Shown: in pieces, positions 48,352 through 56,331 of the stretch | Layout of the letters: the number at the start of each line of letters is the position of its first letter | Numbering within the stretch: the stretch's first letter is position 1 | The notes under the pieces: generated by a model | Seen by the model: the letters and a program-made list of their open reading frames with translations, nothing else | The model's database searches: none | Told to the model about the DNA's origin: nothing | From: Protula sp. h YS-2021 | Taxonomy: Eukaryota > Annelida > Polychaeta > Sabellida > Serpulidae | NCBI GenBank assembly: GCA_949752745.1 | Contig: OX457028.1 | Location: forward strand, 22,428,352 to 22,492,351 | Length of the DNA: 64,000 nt | Reading direction: 5' to 3' | Program-made: the position numbers and the translations under genes

Positions 48352-49246
48352 CCCCCCCCCCCCCTCGAAATTATGATTTTTGCATATTTATCCGTTTCAG
48401 ACGATTCTGAATATTTTTCATTTTTGGGGTCGGCCACCCCCCCCCCTCGAAATTGTGATTTTTGCATATTTATCCGTTTCAGACGATTCTGAACATTTTT
48501 CATTTTTTGGGTCGACCACCCCCCCCCCCTCGAAATTGTGATTTTTGCATATTTATCCGTTTCAGACGATTCTGAACATTTTTCATTTTTTTTGGGTCGA
48601 CCCCCCCCCCCCCCCTCGAAATTGTGATTTTTGCATATTTATCCGTTTCAGACGATTCTGAACATTTTTCATTTTTTGGGTCGACCACCCCCCCCCCCCT
48701 CGAAATTGTGATTTTTGCATATTTATCCGTTTCAGACGATTCTGAACATTTTTCATTTTTTGGGTCGACCACCCCCCCCCCCTCGAAATTGTGATTTTTG
48801 CATATTTATCCGTTTCAGACGATTCTGAACATTTTTCATTTTTTGGGTCGACCACCCCCCCCCTCGAAATTGTGATTTTTGCATATTTATCCGTTTCAGA
48901 CGATTCTGAACATTTTTCATTTTTTGGGTCGACCACCACCCCCCCCCCTCGAAATTGTGATTTTTGCATATTTATCCGTTTCAGACGATTCTGAACATTT
49001 TTCATTTTTTGGGTCGACCCCCCCCCCCCTCGAAATTGTGATTTTTGTATATTTATCCGTTTCAGACGATTCTGAACATTTTTCATTTTTTGGGTCGACC
49101 ACCCCCCCCCCCTCGAAATTGTGATTTTTGTATATTTATCCGTTTCAGACGATTCTGAACATTTTTCATTTTTTGGGTCGACCACCCCCCCCCCCCTCGA
49201 AATTGTGATTTTTGCATATTTATCCGTTTCAGACGATTCTGAACTC
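48352..49246. repeat. ~83-bp minisatellite, 11 copies, poly-C rich, abutting the Polinton
   Basis: Units read poly-C, then TCGAAATTGTGATTTTTGCA, TATTTATCCGTTTCAGACGA and TTCTGAACATTTTTCATTTT with GGGTCGACCA. Copies start near 48364, 48447, 48530, 48616, 48699, 48783, 48863, 48949, 49030, 49113 and 49197. The last is cut off after TTCTGAAC by the left end of the Polinton. The long ORFs on both strands are repeat artefacts. Confidence 0.95.
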
Positions 49247-49399
49247 AGCAGTACAACTGCAAGTGAGACATTCATATACATAAGTAAAATTCTGCTGAGT
49301 CAGCAATTTTTGAACAAAGTTACACACCATATTTTGATTACATGGAAGTAGTATAAAAGCATGAGTGAAACATGTCAACTAGTCAACTAGTAATACATT
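49247..49399 (+). repeat. Polinton left terminal inverted repeat
   Basis: Matches the right end inverted: AGCAGTACAACT, ATTCATATACATAAGTAAAA, TTCTGCTGAGTCAGCAATTT, TACACACCATATTTTGATTA and CATGTCAACTAGTCAACTAG. About 153 bp, with small indels against the right copy. It contains a TATA box at 49352. Confidence 0.92.
49352..49359 (+). promoter_or_regulatory. TATA box in the left inverted repeat
   Basis: TATAAAAG followed by CATGAGTGAAA. It should start transcription near 49385, which excludes an ATG at 49372 and favours the one at 49423 for the first gene. Confidence 0.6.
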
Positions 49400-49422
49400 G
49401 TGTGACGAGAAAAGACTTCACA

Positions 49423-49890
49423 ATGTCAGCATTACTTCTTGACAGATGTATGACTATGGACGACGTCTTCAAAGTGAATTATACTAACTATGTGTTTTCA
49501 AAGCTTCCTACTTTTGAATGGGATTGGATGCAGCAAGTGAAGAATTTACATCTGCATTGGGAAGCTGTCGGAAAGACTATTCCAAGTGATTTCATCGACT
49601 CGTTTCTACGTGACTGTGAAGATCTACATATACTATCAACTTATAACATTGATTTAACATTTATCATATCAACTTATGACATTGATTCAGCATTTATCAA
49701 CGCGAATACAATTTGGGCAGTTGAGCTCATGTTAGTTGTAGCTGCAAGAATCATTTTACTTTATGATGATGATGTTCCATTGACGACGAATGTATCAGAC
49801 CTTGTTCGGTTCAACCATGGACGAGTTGAAGTGAATTCAAACGTTTGCAAGAAGTTTGAAAAGCTTGATTCAGCAGATAGTTGGGTATAA
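49423..49890 (+). CDS. Helical accessory protein, copy A (unknown function)
   Basis: A 155-residue, mostly helical acidic protein, near-identical to the next gene. No domain recognised. The start at 49423 is chosen because the TATA box at 49352 would place the transcript start after the upstream in-frame ATG (49372), and because the sibling has the same MSALLLDRCMTMDDVF start. It has an 11-residue internal repeat (STYNIDLTFII/STYDIDSAFIN) made by a 33-bp tandem duplication that copy B lacks. The stop codon TAA lies inside the TATA box of the next unit (GTATAAAAG). Confidence 0.7.
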   Translation: MSALLLDRCMTMDDVFKVNYTNYVFSKLPTFEWDWMQQVKNLHLHWEAVGKTIPSDFIDSFLRDCEDLHILSTYNIDLTFIISTYDIDSAFINANTIWAVELMLVVAARIILLYDDDVPLTTNVSDLVRFNHGRVEVNSNVCKKFEKLDSADSWV

Positions 49891-49893
49891 AAG
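49886..49893 (+). promoter_or_regulatory. TATA box overlapping stop codon of copy A
   Basis: GTTGGGTATAAAAGGGAGTG; the TAA at 49888 is the stop of the first gene. The same block recurs at 50464 after copy B. Here it is followed by a reshuffled piece of the terminal repeat and a second TATA box at 50004, so which one is used is unclear. Confidence 0.5.
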
Positions 49894-50003
49894 GGAGTGA
49901 ACTCAGCAGAGTGGAGTCATTTCTCTGATTACATGGAAGTAGCATAAAAGCACGAGTATTGAATAAGTTTGAACAAGTTACACACCATATACCATCAAAG
50001 TTT

Positions 50004-50011
50004 TATAAAAG
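50004..50011 (+). promoter_or_regulatory. TATA box of copy B
   Basis: TATAAAAGGAAGAGTG, identical over 16 bases to the PolB core promoter at the other end. The copy B start codon is 27 bp downstream of the box. Confidence 0.6.
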
Positions 50012-50037
50012 GAAGAGTGACGAGAAAAGACTTCACA

Positions 50038-50472
50038 ATGTCAGCATTACTTCTTGACAGATGTATGACTATGGACGACGTCTTCAAAGTGAACTATATT
50101 GACTATGTGTTTTCAAAGCTTCCTGCTTTTGAATCGGATTGGATGCTGCAAGTGAAGAATTTGCATCTGCATTGGGAAGCTGTTGGAAAGACCATTCCAA
50201 GAGATCGTTTCATCCGCTCGTTTCTACATGAATGTGAAGAACTGCATTTACTATCAACTTACAACATTGATTTAGCATTTATCAACGCGAATACAATTTG
50301 GGCAACTGACCTCATGTTAGTTGTAGCTACTAGAATTATTCTACATTATGATGACGATGTTCCAAATAATGTATCAGACCTTGTCCGATTCAACCATGGA
50401 CGAGTTGAAGTGAATTCAAACGTTTGCAAGTTCTTTGAAAAGGGAGCTGACTCAACAGATAGTTGGGTATAA
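50038..50472 (+). CDS. Helical accessory protein, copy B (unknown function)
   Basis: A 144-residue sibling of the preceding gene; the two share most residues (for example VKNLHLHWEAVGKTIP and VSDLVRFNHGRVEVNSNVCK). Tandem duplication took in gene, promoter and 3' flank. Copy B lacks the internal 11-residue repeat and differs at scattered positions, so both copies seem to have been kept open under some constraint. The stop lies in the TATA box of the following gene. Function unknown; the later genes at 51244 and 51918 may be distant relatives. Confidence 0.72.
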   Translation: MSALLLDRCMTMDDVFKVNYIDYVFSKLPAFESDWMLQVKNLHLHWEAVGKTIPRDRFIRSFLHECEELHLLSTYNIDLAFINANTIWATDLMLVVATRIILHYDDDVPNNVSDLVRFNHGRVEVNSNVCKFFEKGADSTDSWV

Positions 50473-50475
50473 AAG
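50468..50475 (+). promoter_or_regulatory. TATA box overlapping stop codon of copy B
   Basis: GTTGGGTATAAAAGGGAGTG again; TAA at 50470 ends copy B. It sits 78 bp before the ATG at 50553. Confidence 0.6.
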
Positions 50476-50552
50476 GGAGTGAACTCAGCAGAGTGAAGTC
50501 ATTTCTCAGCAGACAGTTGGAGGGAGTGGATCATCAATACATTGTTGCAGCC

Positions 50553-51218
50553 ATGGAGAACAAGACAAGCAACGCAGCGCAGCGTAGCGCAGCAGCGCAG
50601 CGCAGCAGCAGCTTTAAAATTAGTGCTAACTTAACCATTACTGTGGAGCATGGAGAATGTGGGCCATTTCTACGCATCACACGTGGAGAGGGATGGTGTG
50701 CTTATTCACCATCTTTGTGGAAGATTGTGTGCCAGAGCTTGAAAAATTTACGCGACATTGGCTTCAAACTATACTTAACGCAAACGAAGTGGCTTGAAGT
50801 CATTTCATACTTGGATATGCGTTATGTGAGTTTTGTGCGCACGTCACGGTTTGAAGGGAAAGAATACACACATCACATCAACATGAATGATGGTGAATGG
50901 GAGACACTGCTTCAGGAGATGGACAACATCAACTCAGCCCTATCACCATGTGAGGAATGTCATGACAAGAAAACAATCATCAAGCTGCAAAAGGATGGTC
51001 GGATGAAGGTGTCAAAGCTATCCAAGAAAAGGCTGACTGAAGTTCAGTTAGAGAACATGAACGTGCAAAATCAACTTGGACTTACCTGCGACTATTGCGG
51101 TGCTTGTGGATATGTGGAAGATTATCATTGCCACTGCCACAAGTATAATTGCAAGTTGTGTGAACCAAACAACTTCTGCGGCAAGTGTGGAGTACTTAAA
51201 GTCAGTGAAGCAAAGTAA
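50553..51218 (+). CDS. PC4-like protein with Cys-rich zinc-binding tail
   Basis: A 221-residue protein starting MENKTSNAAQ. Residues ~25-130 look like two PC4-type (transcriptional coactivator p15) beta-sheet-plus-helix units: LTITVEHGECGPFLRITRGE then a helix, and YVSFVRTSRF... with INMNDGEWETLLQEMDNI. The C-terminal third has CEEC, CDYCGAC, CHCH, CKLC and CGKC pairs, suggesting zinc ribbons or a RING-like fold. The ATG at 50463 lies upstream of the TATA box at 50468 and is rejected. PC4 folds bind single-stranded DNA; a role in replication or transcription is inference. The minus-strand ORFs at 58.6-59.9 kb look related. Confidence 0.6.
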   Translation: MENKTSNAAQRSAAAQRSSSFKISANLTITVEHGECGPFLRITRGEGWCAYSPSLWKIVCQSLKNLRDIGFKLYLTQTKWLEVISYLDMRYVSFVRTSRFEGKEYTHHINMNDGEWETLLQEMDNINSALSPCEECHDKKTIIKLQKDGRMKVSKLSKKRLTEVQLENMNVQNQLGLTCDYCGACGYVEDYHCHCHKYNCKLCEPNNFCGKCGVLKVSEAK

Positions 51219-51243
51219 AAAGCTCACAAGACATTGAAACAAG

Positions 51244-51742
51244 ATGGACGCATGTTTTAAAAATGCTTATATTGACTTGATGATTGCTAAACTTGCTTGC
51301 TATGGCACTCCAGACTATCAACTTTATCATTTGGATGCTTTTTGGGATGTTGTACATCATAGTCTTGATGTGATTGAACTGCATTCAAGATTTCTTGGAG
51401 AATGTCATAAAATTGGAATAGAAGAAGATCCTGACTTTGACTTTGATTCTGCACTTTATTCTGCTCGTACTGATGTTGAAGTATATTTCACCGTAGTGGA
51501 TCATTTGAGAGATTGTTGTAAAGAAGAAGAGGAAACCGAGCATCTTTATCAAGTAAGTTATATAAAAACCTTTTAAAACATGTTTATGACAACATAGTGA
51601 ATTGATAACAATGTTTTTCTTACTAGCAAATTTAGTTTTATGTGAGTGTTTTCAACGTAAACAAAGAAAGAACATGATAGAAGAGGCAGCAACTATATTA
51701 AAAGATATTTTATTACAGGAAGAAACCGACATGTCAGAATAA
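51244..51742 (+). CDS. Small helical acidic protein, possibly spliced (unknown function)
   Basis: Unspliced, this is a 110-residue frame ending at 51576. A near-consensus donor (CAA|GTAAGT at 51552/51553) and acceptor (TTATTACAG at 51710-51718) would remove 166 bp in phase 0 and give the acidic end EEETEHLYQ then EETDMSE and stop at 51742. The body (LDAFWDVVHHSLDVIELHSR, FLGECHKIGIEED, VEVYFTVVDHL) shares its helix layout with the two left-end copies. Function unknown. The spliced form is inference; the coding start at 51244 is likely. Confidence 0.55.
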
Positions 51743-51917
51743 AACAACAGAAACAAAGTCAACATGGAGAATCTTGTTGTGTGAGACTTGATGTGCAGAC
51801 GTGTGAACATGGAGAAGTGTGTTAAGTGAACAGCAACTGGAAAAAACTTGCTGAACTTGACAGACTTGTGCTACATTGCCGGAGCAGCATAACTTGCTAA
51901 ACCTGACAGACTGCATA

Positions 51918-52250
51918 ATGGCGGACATGACACTGAGACAATATATTGTGCAAAAAGCTTATTGTGAAGAAATGTTATCCGCTGTAAAAAAGTTTGCCTA
52001 TTTAGTCTGTCCTGCTTGTCAACATGAAGAGTGTTCAGAACATACTTGTCATACTGCATGTGTTTATACATATTGGAATGAAGCTAAATATTACATTCAT
52101 TTAGATAAAGTGTTAGATAATGCAAATCAACGTTGTGAGAAATATGGTGTAGATGCTATTACATTGGATGAACTCAGTCATTGGTTAATGTTCATTGAAG
52201 ACCAATGGTCTCCAGTGATTCATACCATTGTATCTATACTTGATCTGTAA
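51918..52250 (+). CDS. Small helical Cys-containing protein (unknown function)
   Basis: A 110-residue protein starting MADMTLRQYIVQKAYCEEML in a good Kozak-like context (ATAATGG). It contains CPACQHEECSEHTCHTAC, a possible zinc-binding cluster, and helices YYIHLDKVLDNANQRCEKYG and WSPVIHTIVSILDL arranged like those in the preceding gene. A longer start at 51876 is possible. Unknown function. Confidence 0.55.
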   Translation: MADMTLRQYIVQKAYCEEMLSAVKKFAYLVCPACQHEECSEHTCHTACVYTYWNEAKYYIHLDKVLDNANQRCEKYGVDAITLDELSHWLMFIEDQWSPVIHTIVSILDL

Positions 52251-52340
52251 ATATATGTTAGTTATAAATACATGTTAGTTATAAATACATGTTAGTTAAG
52301 TTACTATGTTAGTTAAGTGATGTTGGTTGAGTTATAAAAT
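52250..52340 (+). repeat. ATGTTAGTTATAAATAC tandem repeats before the integrase
   Basis: Four to five units of ATGTTAGTTA(TAAATAC/AGTTACT). They run into the integrase TATA box (TATAAAAT, 52333-52340). Confidence 0.75.
52333..52340 (+). promoter_or_regulatory. TATA box of the integrase gene
   Basis: TATAAAAT, 38 bp before the ATG at 52378; it excludes an ATG at 52327 as the start. Confidence 0.5.
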
Positions 52341-52377
52341 AAAAGCTGTTCTGTTGAGAAGGTGGTTTTCATTCATC

Positions 52378-53484
52378 ATGTCGACGTGGAAAGACTACTT
52401 GACCAATATGTACTTCAAACCTGGACAGCCTGGAGCATTTGCTGGTCCTTACAAACTGTATCACATCTTACGAAAACATAATCAACCAGTCACACATTCA
52501 CAAGTGAAGAAATGGTTACAGGATCAAGATGCTTTCAGTTTACTCCAACCTGTCAAATACAGGTTCAAAAGACAACGTGTGATTACACGTGGCATTGATG
52601 ATATGTGGGATATTGATTTGGCTGATATGGGAAACATAGCTCCCTATAATGATGACATACGCTTTTTACTCATTGTCATTGATGTGTTTTCCAAATATGT
52701 CTGGGTACAGCCAATACCTAATAAATCACATACCAGCGTCATACAAGCTTTCCAAAAGATTTTTCATGACACACGACGAAGACCGCGAACTCTAAGGTCT
52801 GATAAAGGAACAGAATTTAAAAACAGATGGGTTAAAGCATTTTTGAAGAAAGAAGGCATTCATGCTTATACCACAAAGAATGAAACCAAAGCCAACTTTG
52901 CTGAAAGAGTCATTCGTACTCTGAAGGGAATGATGTATCGGTATTTTCTACATAATCAAACTTACCGTTACTTAGACATTCTTCCAGACTTGGTGTACAA
53001 TTACAACCATAGACCTCATGGTTCTCTTCCTAATAAATATGCTCCAGCCGAGATTCGTAAAGACAACGAATCAAAAGTGTGGAAGTATATGTATGTCGAC
53101 AAACTGAAATTGAAACCGAAGAAGAAGAAGAAGAAGTACAAATTTAACATTGGCGATCATGTTCGCATTTCTCACATTAAATATGTGTTTCAACGCGATT
53201 ATCACATCAAATGGACGCAAGAAGTCTTCATTGTCACACATCGTTGTAAGAAGCAAGGAATACATTTGTATCGTGTGAAAGACTTTTTAGACGAAGATAT
53301 TGATGGCCATTTCTATGAAGAAGAACTGCAGAAAGTGACCAAAGATATTGAATCTATTTATAGAATTGAAAAGGTCTTAAAAACACGTAAAAGACGAGGA
53401 GGTGTGAAAGAATTATTTGTCAAGTGGTTAGGTTGGCCAAACAAGTTTAACAGTTGGGTGAAAGAAACAGACATTCAACAATGA
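52378..53484 (+). CDS. Retroviral-type integrase with chromodomain (Polinton integrase)
   Basis: A 368-residue DDE integrase that would join the element ends to host DNA. The catalytic triad reads Asp in MWDIDLADMG, Asp in LRSDKGTEF and Glu in NFAERVIRTLKG. A basic linker (KLKLKPKKKKKKY) leads to an SH3-like segment (FNIGDHVRISH) and a C-terminal chromodomain (SIYRIEKVLKTRKRRGG, LFVKWLGWPNKFNSWVKETD) that can direct integration to modified histones. The frame is intact. Its stop overlaps the ATG of the ATPase (ATGA). Start chosen from the TATA position. Confidence 0.95.
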   Translation: MSTWKDYLTNMYFKPGQPGAFAGPYKLYHILRKHNQPVTHSQVKKWLQDQDAFSLLQPVKYRFKRQRVITRGIDDMWDIDLADMGNIAPYNDDIRFLLIVIDVFSKYVWVQPIPNKSHTSVIQAFQKIFHDTRRRPRTLRSDKGTEFKNRWVKAFLKKEGIHAYTTKNETKANFAERVIRTLKGMMYRYFLHNQTYRYLDILPDLVYNYNHRPHGSLPNKYAPAEIRKDNESKVWKYMYVDKLKLKPKKKKKKYKFNIGDHVRISHIKYVFQRDYHIKWTQEVFIVTHRCKKQGIHLYRVKDFLDEDIDGHFYEEELQKVTKDIESIYRIEKVLKTRKRRGGVKELFVKWLGWPNKFNSWVKETDIQQ

Positions 53485-54140
53485 AGCATCCATTTACATG
53501 TTTGGTCTCTGGACCTACAGGCAGTGGCAAAACGTCTCTGGTGAAGGAAATTCTAGAACAAAAGTTGATTCAACCCTCTCCAAAAAGCATTTTATGGCTT
53601 TATGCAGCAGATCAGCCTTTGTACAAGGGAATGAAAGGCGTGGAATTTTACCAAGGCATTCCAGATGACATTGAAGAGCGTTTTAACCCGAAGAAACCAA
53701 ACTTACTTATCATTGATGACTTAATGACGAAATGTCATAGTGATGAGCGTATGACACGTCTCTTTAGTGTTAGCAGCAGTCATCAAAATCTAAGCATTAT
53801 CTTTATTGTACATAATTTATTTCATCATGGGAAAGAGATGCGAAATATTAGTTTGAATACACATTATATCATTCTGTTTAAAAATCCGAGAGACAGTCAA
53901 CAATTTAGTACATTGGCGCGGCAAATGTATCCTGGAAGATCTCAATTTCTCATAGAAGCCTATCAAGATGCTACTAGCAAACCTCATGGTTATTTATTCA
54001 TTGATTTAAAACCAAAGACAAATGATCAACTACGTATTCGTACAGGCATTTTACCAAAAGATACACATTATGTATATATTGATAAAGCAGTGTATGAACA
54101 AGAACCAACTCATTTGACCATTCGCAGTCAAGATGTCTAA
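53481..54140 (+). CDS. A32/FtsK-HerA-type genome-packaging ATPase
   Basis: A 219-residue P-loop ATPase expected to pump element DNA into capsids. Walker A is VSGPTGSGKTSL near residue 10, Walker B LLIIDDLM, followed by a conserved SSSHQNLSIIFIVHNLF (sensor-like region). Compact size matches Polinton and adintovirus ATPases. Starts at the ATGA overlap with the integrase stop and overlaps the next ATG by 8 bp. Intact. Confidence 0.93.
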   Translation: MKHPFTCLVSGPTGSGKTSLVKEILEQKLIQPSPKSILWLYAADQPLYKGMKGVEFYQGIPDDIEERFNPKKPNLLIIDDLMTKCHSDERMTRLFSVSSSHQNLSIIFIVHNLFHHGKEMRNISLNTHYIILFKNPRDSQQFSTLARQMYPGRSQFLIEAYQDATSKPHGYLFIDLKPKTNDQLRIRTGILPKDTHYVYIDKAVYEQEPTHLTIRSQDV

Positions 54141-54459
54141 ACGTATTCGAGCGAACCAGCCGTTTCTTCATTTGCTTGCACGCAGTGGGCCTAAACGACG
54201 TAAATCCTTGCTACAGCAAGCTACAAAAGAGGAATTAACAAGCTTGTTTGAAATTTGTTTGAATATATTGCAAGGACATTTACCCTTAAGCTCAAAACGG
54301 TTTAAGGAATTTAAACGTGAACGTCATACGCTTCGTACTCTAGCAGATAAGAAGATATCCCTTCGACGAAAAAAGAAGTTGATTAATCAGAAAGGAGGAT
54401 TCATTGGAGTTATTGCTAGATTGGCATTGCCCTTGTTAGCCAAACTGCTGTTAAAATGA
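54133..54459 (+). CDS. Basic late protein (pX-like, conserved in Polintons)
   Basis: A 108-residue basic protein (RSGPKRRKSLLQQATKEEL, LRRKKKLINQKGGFIG) ending in a short hydrophobic helix (LALPLLAKLLLK). KLINQKGGF has a double-Gly that resembles an adenain cleavage context. Such genes lie between ATPase and capsid genes in many Polintons; a DNA-condensing core protein is plausible but inferred. Joined to neighbours by 8-bp and ATGA overlaps. Confidence 0.7.
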   Translation: MSKRIRANQPFLHLLARSGPKRRKSLLQQATKEELTSLFEICLNILQGHLPLSSKRFKEFKRERHTLRTLADKKISLRRKKKLINQKGGFIGVIARLALPLLAKLLLK

Positions 54460-55028
54460 AACATACGATGAAAATGGTCCTCATTCCTGAATATGAATAT
54501 AAAATGTTGCTAGAAAAGAAAAATGATATCAAAACGAAAGTGAATAAACTTTTACGTGGGAAACGAACACGTGAAAAGGCTATAGAAATGTCTCAACTTC
54601 TTGGTCGTCATTTACGAACAAGTCAGTCTAGACAGCAAAAGCCCTCATCATCATCATCACCATCTGAAAAGCCAGGAAAGTTATTTTTAAGTCATTTTCA
54701 ACCTATCTATCATGGAAAAATAACACAACTTTTAGCCGAACTGAAGAAATATGGTACAACATGGTCAGAGAAGAATGAACTTGTGTTGAAAACGGGCGAT
54801 ATTATAGCAAATTCCAACATGGTTGATTTGATGAAAGAAGCATTGGTGGCGACAAGAAGAAAAGAACGAGCCATACCACCATATGGCTGGCATCCATTTA
54901 TCCAGGAAATTGTAGATGCGAATATTCCAAAAACAATGTTTAGTAAAAAGACCACTCGTGACGACATTACAACAGAAATGAAACAACGTCAACAAAGACG
55001 GTTTCCTGAAGGATGGGAAGATTTTTAA
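54456..55028 (+). CDS. Conserved Polinton late protein of unknown function
   Basis: 190 residues. The N half is charged with a Ser-rich linker (SSSSSPSEK). The C half reads TTWSEKNELVLKTGDIIANS, NMVDLMKEALVATRRK and PPYGWHPFIQEIVDANIP, a pattern I associate with a conserved small protein found near the capsid genes of Polintons. No enzymatic motif. ATGA overlap with the previous gene. Function unknown, probably structural. Confidence 0.65.
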   Translation: MKHTMKMVLIPEYEYKMLLEKKNDIKTKVNKLLRGKRTREKAIEMSQLLGRHLRTSQSRQQKPSSSSSPSEKPGKLFLSHFQPIYHGKITQLLAELKKYGTTWSEKNELVLKTGDIIANSNMVDLMKEALVATRRKERAIPPYGWHPFIQEIVDANIPKTMFSKKTTRDDITTEMKQRQQRRFPEGWEDF

Positions 55029-55222
55029 CATGGCTGAAAGAGCTATGTTGTTGTTGTCAGGAAGATAAACCAACTATTCCTGTAAAAATAAGATGTACAA
55101 GCGCGTGTTGTGAAGGAGAAATAAAAGACCATGTGAATGAGGATGAGATTTGGCATACTTGGTTGAATGACGCGCGCTATCGTGAGGTATATAGACAACG
55201 TCAACGCACCTATACCATTTAG
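55013..55222 (+). CDS. Small Cys-rich protein (possible membrane-associated)
   Basis: 69 residues, beginning MGRFLTWLKELCCCCQED: an N-terminal amphipathic helix and a CCCC run that could be palmitoylated, plus a later CTSACC. MG at the start could allow myristoylation, which needs Ser/Thr nearer than here. Overlaps the previous gene by 16 bp; the next gene starts 8 bp later. Unknown function; real-gene status rests on tight packing. Confidence 0.5.
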   Translation: MGRFLTWLKELCCCCQEDKPTIPVKIRCTSACCEGEIKDHVNEDEIWHTWLNDARYREVYRQRQRTYTI

Positions 55223-55230
55223 TTCCCATC

Positions 55231-55989
55231 ATGGAGTCGACAAGCTTTTACATCACTTTGCCTAGCAATGCGAGTATGACCTATTATCCCAACAACAAGG
55301 CTTCGAATTATCAAATTCGTATGCCTCGAACCATTTATCTGAATGGAAAATATGAAGTGGCTTTAGCTGAAATTCAATATCCACATACATGGACAACGAT
55401 GAGACAGGGCATGGACTATTCTATTCAGTATCGACAAGAACTATTCGATGATCCTATTCTTAGCACTCTCGATATTCCTTATGGGTACTATAGAACCATA
55501 CAAGAACTATGTGAGGCAGTCAATGAAGAAGCGACTAATGCTCTGAAACTTACAGAAGCTATTCGAATAAAGTATGATAAGATTAGACGACGTGTGTTTC
55601 TATTTCTCGATTATGGTTATGAAGTGTCCTTTTCCGCTGGATTAGCTGAGATTTTAGGATTTATCCCAGATCACTGGTATACTGAAACATGTACAGCTGA
55701 CCATAAAGCGGATGTGAAACAGGGGTTTTATACACTGTATGTGTATTGTAGCATTTGTGAACCACAAGTTGTTGGTGATTATTATGTTCCGTTACTACGT
55801 TCTGTTGGCATACAAGGCCATGATGGCGATATTATCATGAAAACGTATGGCGAACCGCATTATGTTCCTGTAAACACATCCAAATTTGACATGATAGAAA
55901 TGAATATTAAGGACGACACAGGCCATAATGTTCCATTTCAAACTGGAAAGGTGATCCGTAAACTTCATTTTCGACCAAAAGCAATATGA
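55231..55989 (+). CDS. Penton-like minor capsid protein (single jelly roll)
   Basis: 252 residues, mostly beta strands. MESTSFYITLPSNASMTYYP at the start and FDMIEMNIKDDTGHNVPFQT plus GKVIRKLHFRP at the end are typical of Polinton minor capsid (penton) proteins, which occupy the capsid vertices. The frame is intact. It ends at an ATGA shared with the pVI-like gene. Confidence 0.88.
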   Translation: MESTSFYITLPSNASMTYYPNNKASNYQIRMPRTIYLNGKYEVALAEIQYPHTWTTMRQGMDYSIQYRQELFDDPILSTLDIPYGYYRTIQELCEAVNEEATNALKLTEAIRIKYDKIRRRVFLFLDYGYEVSFSAGLAEILGFIPDHWYTETCTADHKADVKQGFYTLYVYCSICEPQVVGDYYVPLLRSVGIQGHDGDIIMKTYGEPHYVPVNTSKFDMIEMNIKDDTGHNVPFQTGKVIRKLHFRPKAI

Positions 55990-56327
55990 AAGCTTATACA
56001 CACGATCCGTCTGCATATCGCAACCATTTTCTTCGTCAAGTGGGCGGGGAATTACCAGGATTCAAAGGAGCGCGAATCCAATATGGCGATGGTATTGGTT
56101 CAATACTGGGATCATTGGCTCGCAAAGCTATTCCACTACTTAAGGCTGGGGCTAAGATCGTTGCGCCACATCTTAAGAAGGCTGCAAAGAATGTCGCGAA
56201 GGATGTGACGGGCCGAGTAGCAGAACGTGTGTTTGGAGAACAAAAGCGCGTGCAACCGACGAAACGTGCCAGAAGACGAAAAACAGCCAGACGGATAACA
56301 TCAAAATATCGCAAAGATATCTTTTGA
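55986..56327 (+). CDS. pVI-like minor virion protein
   Basis: 113 residues. The N part RQVGGELPGFKGARIQYGDG precedes an amphipathic stretch (GSLARKAIPLLKAGAKIVAP, HLKKAAKNVAKDV) and a very basic C-terminus (KRARRRKTARRI). QVGG-E and IQYGD-G fit adenain cleavage consensus types, so maturation by the element's own protease is likely. In adenovirus, pVI-type proteins disrupt membranes and link capsid to core. Function by analogy. Confidence 0.78.
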   Translation: MKAYTHDPSAYRNHFLRQVGGELPGFKGARIQYGDGIGSILGSLARKAIPLLKAGAKIVAPHLKKAAKNVAKDVTGRVAERVFGEQKRVQPTKRARRRKTARRITSKYRKDIF

Positions 56328-56331
56328 AATC

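Noticed and set aside
48583..49281. 232-residue minus-strand frame and several plus-strand frames
   Set aside because: Read-through of the ~83-bp minisatellite; repeats the same short unit.
49372..49422. Upstream start for helical copy A
   Set aside because: Lies only ~12 bp after the TATA box, so before the expected transcript start; sibling starts at the equivalent of 49423.
49423..50472. Bcl-2-like identity for the helical pair
   Set aside because: Helical, but I see no BH1 or BH3 signature; only a structure prediction could support it.
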